Part shown: piece after piece, positions 1 to 6,802 of the stretch
Numbering within the stretch: the stretch's first letter is position 1
Layout of the letters: the number at the start of each line of letters is the position of its first letter
Assembly (NCBI GenBank): GCA_014380155.1
Contig: JACMKJ010000150.1
Location: 1 to 22,256, forward strand
Direction: 5' to 3'
Length of the DNA: 22,256 nucleotides
DNA from: Rhizobacter sp.
GTDB lineage: Bacteria; Pseudomonadota; Gammaproteobacteria; Burkholderiales; Burkholderiaceae_C
The notes under the pieces: model-generated
Database searches by the model: none
Seen by the model: only the letters and a program-made list of their open reading frames with translations
Told to the model about the DNA's origin: nothing
Program-made: the position numbers and the translations under genes

Positions 1-805
1 CGCCCACGACGCGCAGCGCTGGGAGTCGCTGGTGTCGCGTGCGCACGGCATCATCCTCGTGACCGGGCCCACCGGTTCGGGCAAGACGACCACGCTCTAC
101 TCCACGCTGCGCCGCCTGGCCACCGACGAGGTGAACGTCTGCACCATCGAAGACCCGATCGAAATGATCCAGCCGGCGTTCAACCAGACCCAAGTGCAAT
201 CGGCCATCGATCTCGGCTTTGCCGAAGGCCTGCGCGCGTTGATGCGGCAAGACCCGGACATCATCATGGTGGGCGAAATCCGCGACCTCGAGACCGCCGA
301 GATGGCCATCCAGGCCGCGCTCACCGGTCACCTCGTGTTCAGCACCTTGCACACCAACGACTCGGCCTCGGCCATCACGCGCCTGGCCGACCTGGGTGTG
401 CCGCCTTATCTCATCGGCGCCACCGTGATCGGCGTGCTGGCGCAGCGGCTGGTGCGCACCTTGTGCGCCAACTGCAAACAACCCGATGAGGTGACCAGCG
501 CCGAGACCATCGACGAAGTGATCAAACCCTGGCGCATCAACGGCAAGGTCAAACCCTACAAGCCCGTGGGGTGCCTGGAGTGCCGCATGACGGGCTATCG
601 CGGCCGCGCCGGTTTGTATGAGTTGCTGAGCGTGACCGATGGCGCGATGGCGTGCATCCACCCCACGCCCGACATCTCCAAGCTGCGCAAGCAGTCGCTC
701 AGCGAAGGCCTGCGGCCGCTGCGCCTGGCCGGTGCAATGAAGGTGGCCGAGGGCTTGACCACCATCGAAGAGGTGCTGCGCTCCACCCCCGCGTGGGACG
801 TGTGA
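1..805 (+). CDS. GspE/PulE-family secretion or pilus assembly ATPase, 3' part (5' end outside window)
   Basis: This is the C-terminal ATPase half of a cytoplasmic GspE/PulE/PilB-type motor that powers type II secretion or type IV pilus assembly. The reading frame is open from base 2, so the gene starts before the window; the GTG at 32 is an internal codon. Visible are a Walker A loop (GPTGSGKTTTLY, codons 65-100), the Asp-box stretch IEDPIE, a Walker B region (DPDIIMVGEIRD), the STLHTND His box, and a Cys pair CANC followed about 55 residues later by CLEC, which matches the tetracysteine zinc site of this family. The protein ends in TGA at 803-805. Without the N-terminal domain and neighbours I cannot separate a true GspE from a PilB-like or orphan GspE/PulE paralogue. 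The next gene, tctB, has its own spacer and is probably not co-regulated. Confidence 0.93.
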   Translation, partial: AHDAQRWESLVSRAHGIILVTGPTGSGKTTTLYSTLRRLATDEVNVCTIEDPIEMIQPAFNQTQVQSAIDLGFAEGLRALMRQDPDIIMVGEIRDLETAEMAIQAALTGHLVFSTLHTNDSASAITRLADLGVPPYLIGATVIGVLAQRLVRTLCANCKQPDEVTSAETIDEVIKPWRINGKVKPYKPVGCLECRMTGYRGRAGLYELLSVTDGAMACIHPTPDISKLRKQSLSEGLRPLRLAGAMKVAEGLTTIEEVLRSTPAWDV

Positions 806-882
806 ACGGGCCCTGGGCTTCTGAATCTCGCCTGAACGTCGTTCGCCCTGCGAAACGCTACGTGTAAACCACACGCGGTGTC

Positions 883-903
883 CTAGGTGTTGCTGCCTAG
901 AAT
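883..903 (+). promoter_or_regulatory. Putative tctB -10 box overlapping a small inverted repeat
   Basis: A TAGAAT hexamer lies at 898-903 and overlaps the right arm of an inverted repeat (CTAGG 883-887, CCTAG 896-900, 8-nt loop). No convincing -35 box sits 16-18 bp upstream, so this may be an activated promoter or chance. A start point near 910 would give a leader of about 40 nt before the tctB ribosome binding site. Confidence 0.3.
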
Positions 904-951
904 GAAACGCTGCAATGAACCGCTGTCAAAGCGCACGTGAGGAGCAACGCC

Positions 952-1416
952 TTGAAGATCAAGAGCGAAAAAGATTTCTGGTCCGGCATCATGTTCCTGG
1001 TGGTCGGCATCGTGTTCGCGGTGGGAGCCACCAACTACAGCATGGGCACGGGCGCACGCCCCGGGCCGGGCTACTTTCCGCTGATCCTCAGCGTGATCCT
1101 CGCCATCCTGGGGGCCGTCGTGCTCTTCAAGTCGCTCACCATCGAGACCGAAGGTGGCGACCCGATCGGCAACATCGCCTGGCGCCCCTTGCTGGTGATC
1201 GTCGGGGCCATCGCAGTTTTTGGCGCGATGCTGCCGCGGCTGGGGCTGTTCATCACGGTGCCGGTGCTCATCGTCATCGTCAGCCTTGCGGGTGACGAGT
1301 TCAAGTGGCGCGGCGTGATCATCGCCGCGGTGGCGCTCACGGTGTTTTCGTGGCTGATCTTTGTGGCGGGCCTGAGTCTCACCATCCCGCTGTGGCCGTC
1401 CTTCCTCACGAAGTGA
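952..1416 (+). CDS. tctB: TctB-family small membrane subunit of a tripartite tricarboxylate transporter
   Basis: TctB is the small four-helix membrane subunit of the secondary TTT transporters, which import carboxylates using a periplasmic TctC receptor and the large TctA channel. The 154-residue product opens with LKIKSEKDFWSG, the usual TctB start, followed by the conserved segment GTGARPGPGYFP and four hydrophobic helices (about residues 9-27, 44-62, 79-95 and 112-140). I chose the TTG at 952 because AGGAG at 940-944 is correctly spaced (7 nt). The in-frame GTG at 937 would overlap that site and add five unconserved residues. tctA follows 32 nt later, so the two form an operon. No tctC receptor gene lies beside it; the upstream neighbour is an unrelated ATPase. 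The substrate cannot be told from sequence. Confidence 0.9.
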   Translation: MKIKSEKDFWSGIMFLVVGIVFAVGATNYSMGTGARPGPGYFPLILSVILAILGAVVLFKSLTIETEGGDPIGNIAWRPLLVIVGAIAVFGAMLPRLGLFITVPVLIVIVSLAGDEFKWRGVIIAAVALTVFSWLIFVAGLSLTIPLWPSFLTK

Positions 1417-1448
1417 CCCGGCCCCTCGACAGAACACAAGGCTGAACC

Positions 1449-2954
1449 ATGGATCTGCTCAGTAATCTCGCATTGGGTTTTGGTGTCGCGTTCACCATCC
1501 AGAACCTCTTGTACGCATTCGCCGGCTGCGTGCTGGGCACGCTGATCGGTGTGTTGCCCGGCCTCGGCCCGGTGGCCACCATCGCGATGCTGCTGCCCTC
1601 GATCTACGGGCTCGACGCCACCCCGGCGCTCATCATGCTCGCTGGCATCTACTACGGTGCGCAGTACGGCGGCTCGACCACCGCCATCTTGATCAACGTG
1701 CCGGGCGAGTCGTCGTCGGTCGTGACTGCGATCGACGGCTACCAGATGGCACGCCAGGGCCGCGCTGGCGCCGCGCTTGCGGCCGCCGGCCTCGGCTCCT
1801 TCTTCGCTGGCTGCGTGGGCACCATCATCATTGCCGCCTTCGCGCCGCCACTCACTGAGCTGGCTTTCAAGTTCGGCCCGCAAGAATATTTCTCGCTGAT
1901 GGTGCTGGGCCTGATCGGCGCGGTGGTGCTGGCCTCGGGCTCGCTGCTCAAGGCCATCTCGATGATCATCCTGGGCCTCACGCTGGCCCAGATCAACACC
2001 GACGTGATCTCGGGCACCGCGCGCTACAGCTTCGACATCCCGGAGCTCACCGATGGCATCGGCTTCGTGGTGATCGCCATGGGCGTGTTCGGGTTTGGCG
2101 AAATCATCGCCAACCTCGGGCAGCCGGCCGAGCACCGCGAGGTGTTCACCAAAGAGGTGAAGGGCCTGTGGCCGACCAAGCAAGACTTCCAGCAGGCCTG
2201 GCCTTCGGTCATCCGCGGCACGGCGCTGGGTTCGCTGCTGGGGGTGTTGCCGGGTGGTGGTGCCTTGTTGTCGTCGTTTGCCGCCTACACGCTCGAGAAG
2301 AAGCTCGCCGGTGCCAGCGGCAAGTTCGGCAAGGGCGACATTCGTGGCGTGGCTGGCCCCGAAGCGGCCAACAACGCGGGTGCACAAACCTCGTTCATCC
2401 CGATGCTCACTCTGGGCATTCCGCCCAATGCCGTGATGGCGCTGATGGTGGGTGCGATGACGATCAAGGGCATCCAGCCCGGCCCTCAGGTGATGACCAG
2501 CAACCCGCAGCTCTTTTGGGGCCTGATCGCCTCGATGTGGGTGGGCAACCTGATGCTCGTCATCCTCAACCTGCCGCTGATCGGCATCTGGATCAAGCTG
2601 CTGACCGTGCCCTACCGGTTTCTTTTTCCGGCCATCACGCTCTTCTGTTGCATCGGCGTCTTCACGCTCAACAACAACAACTTCGACGTCTACATGACGG
2701 CGATCTTTGCGGTGGTCGGCTACCTCTTCTACAAGCTGGGCTGCGAAGGAGCGCCCTTGCTGCTGGGCTTCATCCTCGGGCCCATGATGGAAGAGAACCT
2801 GCGCCGTGCGCTGCTGCTGTCGCGCGGCGACTGGAGCACGTTCATGGTTCGCCCGCTGTCGGCCGGCCTGTTGATTGCCGCGGTGCTGATGGTGGTGATC
2901 GTGATGCTGCCTTCGGTCAAGAAGAAGCGCGAAGTGGCCTTCGTGGAGGATTGA
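1449..2954 (+). CDS. tctA: TctA-family large membrane subunit of a tripartite tricarboxylate transporter
   Basis: This 501-residue inner-membrane protein is the transport subunit of a TTT system and works with TctB and an extracytoplasmic TctC/Bug receptor. It is full length for the family. It has about 11-12 hydrophobic segments and the family signatures GVLPGLGPVATIAMLLP (residues 34-50), YYGAQYGGSTTAILINVPG (68-86) and a second half-repeat around GVLPGGGALLSSFAAYTLEKK, with MLTLGIPPNAVMALM further on. The two glycine/proline-rich repeats reflect the inverted internal duplication of TctA. It is translated 32 nt after tctB. The receptor subunit is missing from the window; many Burkholderiales keep large numbers of orphan TctC-like receptors elsewhere, which is the likely explanation. 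The following gene, a gamma-glutamyltransferase, is 168 nt away beyond a GC-rich spacer. Confidence 0.95.
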   Translation: MDLLSNLALGFGVAFTIQNLLYAFAGCVLGTLIGVLPGLGPVATIAMLLPSIYGLDATPALIMLAGIYYGAQYGGSTTAILINVPGESSSVVTAIDGYQMARQGRAGAALAAAGLGSFFAGCVGTIIIAAFAPPLTELAFKFGPQEYFSLMVLGLIGAVVLASGSLLKAISMIILGLTLAQINTDVISGTARYSFDIPELTDGIGFVVIAMGVFGFGEIIANLGQPAEHREVFTKEVKGLWPTKQDFQQAWPSVIRGTALGSLLGVLPGGGALLSSFAAYTLEKKLAGASGKFGKGDIRGVAGPEAANNAGAQTSFIPMLTLGIPPNAVMALMVGAMTIKGIQPGPQVMTSNPQLFWGLIASMWVGNLMLVILNLPLIGIWIKLLTVPYRFLFPAITLFCCIGVFTLNNNNFDVYMTAIFAVVGYLFYKLGCEGAPLLLGFILGPMMEENLRRALLLSRGDWSTFMVRPLSAGLLIAAVLMVVIVMLPSVKKKREVAFVED

Positions 2955-3060
2955 GCCCCCCAGTCGCTGCGCTCCTGCCTCCAGGGGGCGCCGCCTGGCG
3001 GACCGGCAAAGCCGGTTCCGCGGGCGTGACGCTCTAACGCTTCGCTGCGCTCGCTGCGTT
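2955..3060. repeat. GC-rich hairpin-rich intergenic element, probable dispersed Burkholderiales repeat
   Basis: The spacer after tctA is unlike a normal promoter. It runs from a C-tract through CCAGG (2981-2985) and CCTGG (2994-2998) to a tight hairpin (ACCGGC 3002-3007, AAA loop, GCCGGT 3011-3016) and then reiterated CGCTGCG-type units to about 3060. From memory, similar blocks beginning CCCCCCAGTCGCTGCGCTCC recur between genes in Burkholderiales genomes. Only one copy is in this window, so the repeat status is recalled rather than shown. It could also act as the tctA transcript end. Confidence 0.45.
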
Positions 3061-3122
3061 CCGTGCGGCGCCAAACTTGCTGGAGTGCTTCGCTACCCTC
3101 GTTCGATGCACAGGAGCCTTGC

Positions 3123-4742
3123 ATGAGCACTTTTTTCGACTGGACTGCCGGCTACCCAAGCCAGCGCCTGCCCATCTTCGGGCGCAACATCGTCTCGACC
3201 TCGCACCCCCTTGCCGCACAGGCGGGCCTGCGCATGCTGCTCAAGGGCGGCAACGCGGTCGATGCGGCGATCGCTGCGGCAGCAACAATGACCATCGTCG
3301 AGCCGGTGAGCAACGGTCTCGGTTCTGATTCCTTCTGCATCTTGTGGGACGGCCACCAACTGCATGGCCTCAACGCGTCGGGCCGCGCCCCGAAGGCCTG
3401 GACCCCCGAATACTTCAAGAAAAAGTATGGCGCTGATGCCAAGACCCCGCCGGTGCGCGGCTGGGACAGCGTCACCGTGCCGGGTGCCGTGGCCAGCTGG
3501 GTGGCCATGAGCGAGCGCTTCGGCAAGCTGCCGTTTGCCGACCTGCTGGAGCCTGCCATCGAGATCGCCGAGCGCGGCTACGCCATGCCGGTGGTGGTGC
3601 AACAGAAGTGGGCTGCGGCCGTGCCCCTGCTGCTCGATCAACCGGGGTATGCCGAGGCCTTCATGCCGCGCGGGCGCGCGCCCAACGTGGGCGAGCTGTT
3701 TCGCTTTGCCGAGGCGGCCAGGTCGCTCAAGCTGATTGCGCAGAGCAAGGGCGCGGCCTACTACGGTGGCGAGATTGCCGAGGCCGCCGCCAAGCACGCA
3801 CGCAGCCATGGCGGCGCCATCACCGTGGAAGACTTCGCCGCGTACCAACCCGAGTGGGTCACGCCCCTGGCCAAGAACTACGCGGGCCACACGCTGCATG
3901 AGATCCCGCCCAACGGGCAGGGCATCTCGGCGCTGATGGCGCTGGGCATCTTGTCTAATTTCGACCTCGCGTCGATGAAGGTCGATGGCGTCGATTCGCA
4001 GCACCTGCAGATCGAGGCCATGAAGCTCGCCTTCGCCGACATCTACCGCTACGTGGGCGAATCGGGGAGCATGGAAGTTACCGCCGACCAGCTGCTCGAC
4101 GACGCCTACCTCGCCTCGCGCGCCAAGCTCATCGACCTGAAGCGCGCACAAGACTTCGGCGCCGGCAACCCGGTGAAGGGTGGCACCATCTACCTCACCG
4201 CCGCCGACGAGAGCGGCATGATGGTCAGCTTCATCCAGAGCAACTACATGGGCTTCGGCTCAGGTGTGGTGGTGCCGGGGTATGGCCTGTCGATGCAGAA
4301 CCGCGGCCACGCCTTCAACCTCGATGCGAAGAGCGCCAATGGGGTGGGGCCAGGCAAGCGGCCTTTCCACACCATCATTCCCGCCTTCCTCACCAAGGAC
4401 GGCCAGCCGGTGATGAGCTACGGCGTGATGGGCGCCAACATGCAGCCGCAAGGCCACATGCAGACGCTGGTGCGCATGCTCGACTACAAGCAGAACCCGC
4501 AGGCGGCCTGCGACGCGCCGCGCTGGCGCTTCAACCAGGGCCTGGAGATCAACGTCGAGAGCGCGATGAACCCGGACACCGTGCAAGGCCTGGCCGAGCG
4601 CGGCCACGTGATGGAAGTGATCCGGGACTCCTACCAGGACTTCGGCGCCGGCCAGTTCATCTGGCGCCTGGGTGACCCCACCGTCGAGGGTTACGTGGCC
4701 GCGAGCGACCCGCGCCGCGACGGGCAGGCGGTGGCGTTCTGA
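3123..4742 (+). CDS. ggt: Gamma-glutamyltransferase family protein (Ntn hydrolase)
   Basis: The 539-residue product is a gamma-glutamyltranspeptidase/hydrolase-family enzyme, a self-cleaving N-terminal-nucleophile hydrolase acting on glutathione or other gamma-glutamyl compounds. The N-terminal half has the family hallmark GGNAVDAAIAAA and ...VEPVSNGLGSDSFCI. The expected nucleophile is Thr355 in GGTIYLTAADESG, which aligns with the TTHYSVVD region of E. coli Ggt, so the precursor should split into about 354- and 185-residue chains. Differences from classical Ggt are the absence of the GSPGG loop (here GVMGANMQPQGH) and no recognisable signal peptide, so this is a divergent, possibly cytoplasmic member. 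ATG 3123 is chosen for the AGGAG at 3112-3116; the longer GTG start at 3063 falls in the spacer. It converges on the HEPN gene with 18 nt between stops. Confidence 0.9.
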   Translation: MSTFFDWTAGYPSQRLPIFGRNIVSTSHPLAAQAGLRMLLKGGNAVDAAIAAAATMTIVEPVSNGLGSDSFCILWDGHQLHGLNASGRAPKAWTPEYFKKKYGADAKTPPVRGWDSVTVPGAVASWVAMSERFGKLPFADLLEPAIEIAERGYAMPVVVQQKWAAAVPLLLDQPGYAEAFMPRGRAPNVGELFRFAEAARSLKLIAQSKGAAYYGGEIAEAAAKHARSHGGAITVEDFAAYQPEWVTPLAKNYAGHTLHEIPPNGQGISALMALGILSNFDLASMKVDGVDSQHLQIEAMKLAFADIYRYVGESGSMEVTADQLLDDAYLASRAKLIDLKRAQDFGAGNPVKGGTIYLTAADESGMMVSFIQSNYMGFGSGVVVPGYGLSMQNRGHAFNLDAKSANGVGPGKRPFHTIIPAFLTKDGQPVMSYGVMGANMQPQGHMQTLVRMLDYKQNPQAACDAPRWRFNQGLEINVESAMNPDTVQGLAERGHVMEVIRDSYQDFGAGQFIWRLGDPTVEGYVAASDPRRDGQAVAF

Positions 4743-4760
4743 GGGTGATCGTCGCGCGGT

Positions 4761-5186
4761 TTACGTTGGAACGCGGCCCAACTTGTTGACGTGCTCGGCG
4801 ACCTCGTTCGTCACCCTCAACAACGAGTCGAGCAGCGCTTCGTCTATCTCAACGTCACCCTCGTACTCAGAGAGATTGCGCTTGCGATGAGCGCCATCAA
4901 GGACTCGGCATTGCGCGTTCGACAAGCCAATGGTTTGAACGAGGCACTGAAAGACGAGGTACCTGTGCTCCGATCGGTAGCCATGCCATCGCAGGGCGGC
5001 CAGAGACAGGGCGTGCGCCGCGTTGTAAGCCAGATCGAAACGGCTTTCTGGGGCGAGCGACTTTTTGGCGGCGTCGGTCAAACGTCTCATGCCTGAACGG
5101 ATGAGACCCTCAAATTCGGCCTGCGTGGCAGGCTCGGTTTTGAGGCTTCGTGTGCGGACGAGATTGTCGAGTTCAGATATCGACAT
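4761..5186 (-). CDS. HEPN-like protein, partner of the adjacent wHTH-nucleotidyltransferase
   Basis: This is a 141-residue all-helical protein. The stretch SRFDLAYNAAHALSLAALRWHGYRSE and the later GAHRKRNLSEYEGD resemble HEPN domains of the kind encoded next to minimal nucleotidyltransferases (MNT/HEPN pairs). In such pairs the HEPN protein is often an RNase toxin or a partner kept in check by the nucleotidyltransferase. The canonical R-x(4-6)-H catalytic motif is not present: the corresponding site reads R103-N104-x3-Y108. The ATG at 5186 has AGGAG six nt upstream; a TTG one codon earlier is too close to that site. The gene overlaps the end of the upstream nucleotidyltransferase gene by 14 nt, so translation is probably coupled. 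Toxin activity is inferred from context only. Confidence 0.75.
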   Translation of the reverse strand: MSISELDNLVRTRSLKTEPATQAEFEGLIRSGMRRLTDAAKKSLAPESRFDLAYNAAHALSLAALRWHGYRSEHRYLVFQCLVQTIGLSNAQCRVLDGAHRKRNLSEYEGDVEIDEALLDSLLRVTNEVAEHVNKLGRVPT

Positions 5187-5772
5187 CAAGGACTCCTATC
5201 AGTGCGATGCGCTCCCCGGCCAACACTTTGCTCACGAAGGAGTTGCCGGCATTTCGGCGGCGGGTGAACTCGGCACTTGTATAGACGGTCGGGTCGATTT
5301 TTCGTCCGAGTTGCAGTTCGGCGGGAGACAGTGCTTCGTAGACGGCTTCCAGCGTGAGCCCGTCTGCCACGATCAGCACATCAATGTCGCTTGCTGCGTG
5401 CATGCCCCCTTTGGCCACTGATCCATAGATGCAGGCATACATGATTTGGGCGTTCAGCGGTGCAAGCGCGTGTCGCAGCCAGTCGGCAATGCCGAAAGTC
5501 TTTGCAACAAGGCGACGCAACTCCTCGAAGATGGGTGATGCGGGGTTGGCTTGGTAGTGTTTTTGATTGCCTTGGCGATGTGCGTTGACGAGGCCGCTGC
5601 TTTCCAGTGTGTGGAGTTCGCGCTGCACCGCGCCGCTGCCGGATGCGGCCAAGCGAACGATCTCGTTCGCATAGAAGCTGCGTTCTGGTCGCCCGAACAA
5701 GGTGGCGAGCACGCGCTGTTGGCTCTTGGTGAAGAGTGCGTCGGCAATGGATGTGCTGGTGTTCGTTCCCAT
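5173..5772 (-). CDS. Winged-helix domain fused to a minimal nucleotidyltransferase (MNT)
   Basis: The N-terminal 75 or so residues look like an ArsR-like winged helix (FTKSQQRVLATLFGRPERSF, then YANEIVRLAASGSGAVQREL). The C-terminal half is a pol-beta-type minimal nucleotidyltransferase with the YGSVAKGG...SDIDVLIV active-site motif (GS plus two Asp) and a probable third Asp in GRKIDPTVY. Such NTases can modify HEPN partners with nucleotides, and the winged helix suggests it also binds its own promoter. Three in-frame ATGs exist (5793, 5787, 5772). I prefer 5772, giving 199 residues, because the predicted -10 box covers the upstream two and would leave an almost leaderless message; there is no Shine-Dalgarno site at any of them. 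The longer form starting at 5793 has 206 residues. The gene overlaps the HEPN gene by 14 nt. Confidence 0.85.
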   Translation of the reverse strand: MGTNTSTSIADALFTKSQQRVLATLFGRPERSFYANEIVRLAASGSGAVQRELHTLESSGLVNAHRQGNQKHYQANPASPIFEELRRLVAKTFGIADWLRHALAPLNAQIMYACIYGSVAKGGMHAASDIDVLIVADGLTLEAVYEALSPAELQLGRKIDPTVYTSAEFTRRRNAGNSFVSKVLAGERIALIGVLDVDI

Positions 5773-5799
5773 TTCGGGTGTGATCATACCCATAATGGG
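5768..5799. promoter_or_regulatory. 32-bp near-palindrome, candidate operator of the NTase/HEPN module
   Basis: The sequence is symmetric about 5783/5784: outer arms CCCATT (5768-5773) and AATGGG (5794-5799), inner core GGGTGTGATCATACCC (5776-5791). Of 16 opposing base pairs 13 match. It covers the predicted -10 box of the nucleotidyltransferase promoter and the alternative upstream start codons, the expected place for a repressor site. The adjacent gene encodes a winged-helix domain, making autoregulation the simplest reading. Confidence 0.6.
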
Positions 5800-5812
5800 G
5801 TTGATTTGGCAA
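5783..5812 (-). promoter_or_regulatory. Sigma-70-like promoter of the wHTH-nucleotidyltransferase gene
   Basis: On the minus strand TTGCCA (5812-5807) and TATGAT (5788-5783) are separated by 18 bp. The start point would fall near 5776, about four bases before the ATG at 5772, so the transcript would be nearly leaderless. The -10 box lies inside the palindrome at 5768-5799. Confidence 0.5.
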
Positions 5813-5821
5813 GGCAGCGGG

Positions 5822-5849
5822 TTGGCCGATCAAGGCCTCTCCGTAGAAT
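5822..5849 (+). promoter_or_regulatory. Sigma-70-like promoter of the EamA gene, leaderless-type
   Basis: TTGGCC (5822-5827) and TAGAAT (5844-5849) are 16 bp apart. The predicted start point near 5856 is two bases before the ATG at 5858 and no Shine-Dalgarno sequence is present, which points to a leaderless mRNA. It is back to back with the nucleotidyltransferase promoter; the two start codons are only 85 bp apart. Confidence 0.45.
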
Positions 5850-5857
5850 CGCCTGCG

Positions 5858-6769
5858 ATGAGTTCCCCCCATCTTGTCGCAGCCGCGGCGCAGCGCGCGT
5901 TGTGGCCCGGCTTAGTTATGGCCGTGCTCGGGGCCGTGGCCTTCTCGGGCAAAGCCATCATCGTGAAGCTGGCTTACCGCTACGGGGTCGATGCGGTCAC
6001 GCTGATCATGTACCGCATGCTGTTTGCGCTGCCGATGTTTCTGCTGCTGTCGTGGTGGTCGGGGCGTGGCAAGCCGCCGCTCACCCGGCGCGATTGGGTG
6101 GTGGTGAGCGGCCTGGGTTTCAGCGGCTACTACCTGGCGAGCTTTCTCGATTTTGCCGGGCTGCAGTACATCACCGCCGGGCTGGAGCGGCTGATCCTGT
6201 ACCTCAACCCCACGCTGGTGCTGGCGCTTGGCGTGGTGTTGTTCAAACAGAAGGTCACGCGCCGGCAGCTGATCTCGTTGGCGGTGAGCTACTGCGGCGT
6301 GCTGCTGGTGTTTGGCCATGAGGTCACGCTGCTCGGCCGTGACGTGGCGCTCGGTGCGGCGCTGGTGTTCGCCAGCATGGTGAGCTACGCGCTCTACCTC
6401 GTCTACAGCGGTGAAGAGGTCAAGCGTCTGGGCGCGCTGCGGCTCACCGGCATCGCCACCTCGATCGCCTGCGTGCTGTGCATTGCGCAGTTTTTCGTGC
6501 TGCGCCCGGTGTCGGCCATGGCGGTGGCGCCCGAGGTGATCTGGCTCTCGGTGCTCAACGCCACGCTGTGCACCTTCTGCCCGGTGCTGCTGGTGATGAT
6601 GGCGATCGAGCGCATCGGCGCACCGATGACCACGCAGGTCGGCATGTTCGGGCCGCTCTCGACCATCCTGATGGGCGTGGTGATCCTCGGCGAGCCATTC
6701 ACGGCTTGGATTGCCGCCGGCACGGTGCTCGTGCTGGCTGGCATCTGGCTGCTGGCGCGCTGGCGTTGA
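5858..6769 (+). CDS. EamA/DMT-family membrane transporter
   Basis: The 303-residue inner-membrane protein has the two-repeat, ten-helix layout of drug/metabolite transporter (DMT) EamA proteins. The first EamA repeat runs from about residue 17 (PGLVMAVLGAVAFSGKAIIVKLAY) to HEVTLL, and the second from LGAALVFASMVSYALYLVYSG to the C-terminal LVLAGIWLLARWR. The signature near the end of repeat two, with AIERIGAPMTTQVGMFGPLSTILMGVVILGEP, is typical. Members export amino acids or other metabolites; the substrate is not predictable here. ATG 5858 is favoured by the close promoter. A longer frame from 5702 would read through the divergent gene and has no membrane-protein character there. It converges on the broken lipoprotein gene downstream. 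Confidence 0.88.
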   Translation: MSSPHLVAAAAQRALWPGLVMAVLGAVAFSGKAIIVKLAYRYGVDAVTLIMYRMLFALPMFLLLSWWSGRGKPPLTRRDWVVVSGLGFSGYYLASFLDFAGLQYITAGLERLILYLNPTLVLALGVVLFKQKVTRRQLISLAVSYCGVLLVFGHEVTLLGRDVALGAALVFASMVSYALYLVYSGEEVKRLGALRLTGIATSIACVLCIAQFFVLRPVSAMAVAPEVIWLSVLNATLCTFCPVLLVMMAIERIGAPMTTQVGMFGPLSTILMGVVILGEPFTAWIAAGTVLVLAGIWLLARWR

Positions 6770-6802
6770 GGCCGAGCGCGGTTGAGCTCGTCGTGTTGCT
6801 CA

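Noticed and set aside
915..1295. ATG at 915 close to the TAGAAT box, a possible leaderless gene
   Set aside because: The frame gives Arg/His-rich shadow protein overlapping tctB out of frame; TTG 952 with AGGAG gives the real TctB N-terminus.
1071..3074. Long open frame on the minus strand opposite tctB/tctA (667 codons)
   Set aside because: Its translation is a His/Arg/Asp/Gln-rich shadow of the third codon positions of tctBA, with no conserved motif; tctA and tctB are certain on the plus strand.
4865..5186. Plus-strand frames across the HEPN gene (for example 4791-5096)
   Set aside because: No ribosome binding site or conserved motif; the minus-strand HEPN-like protein fits the operon structure.
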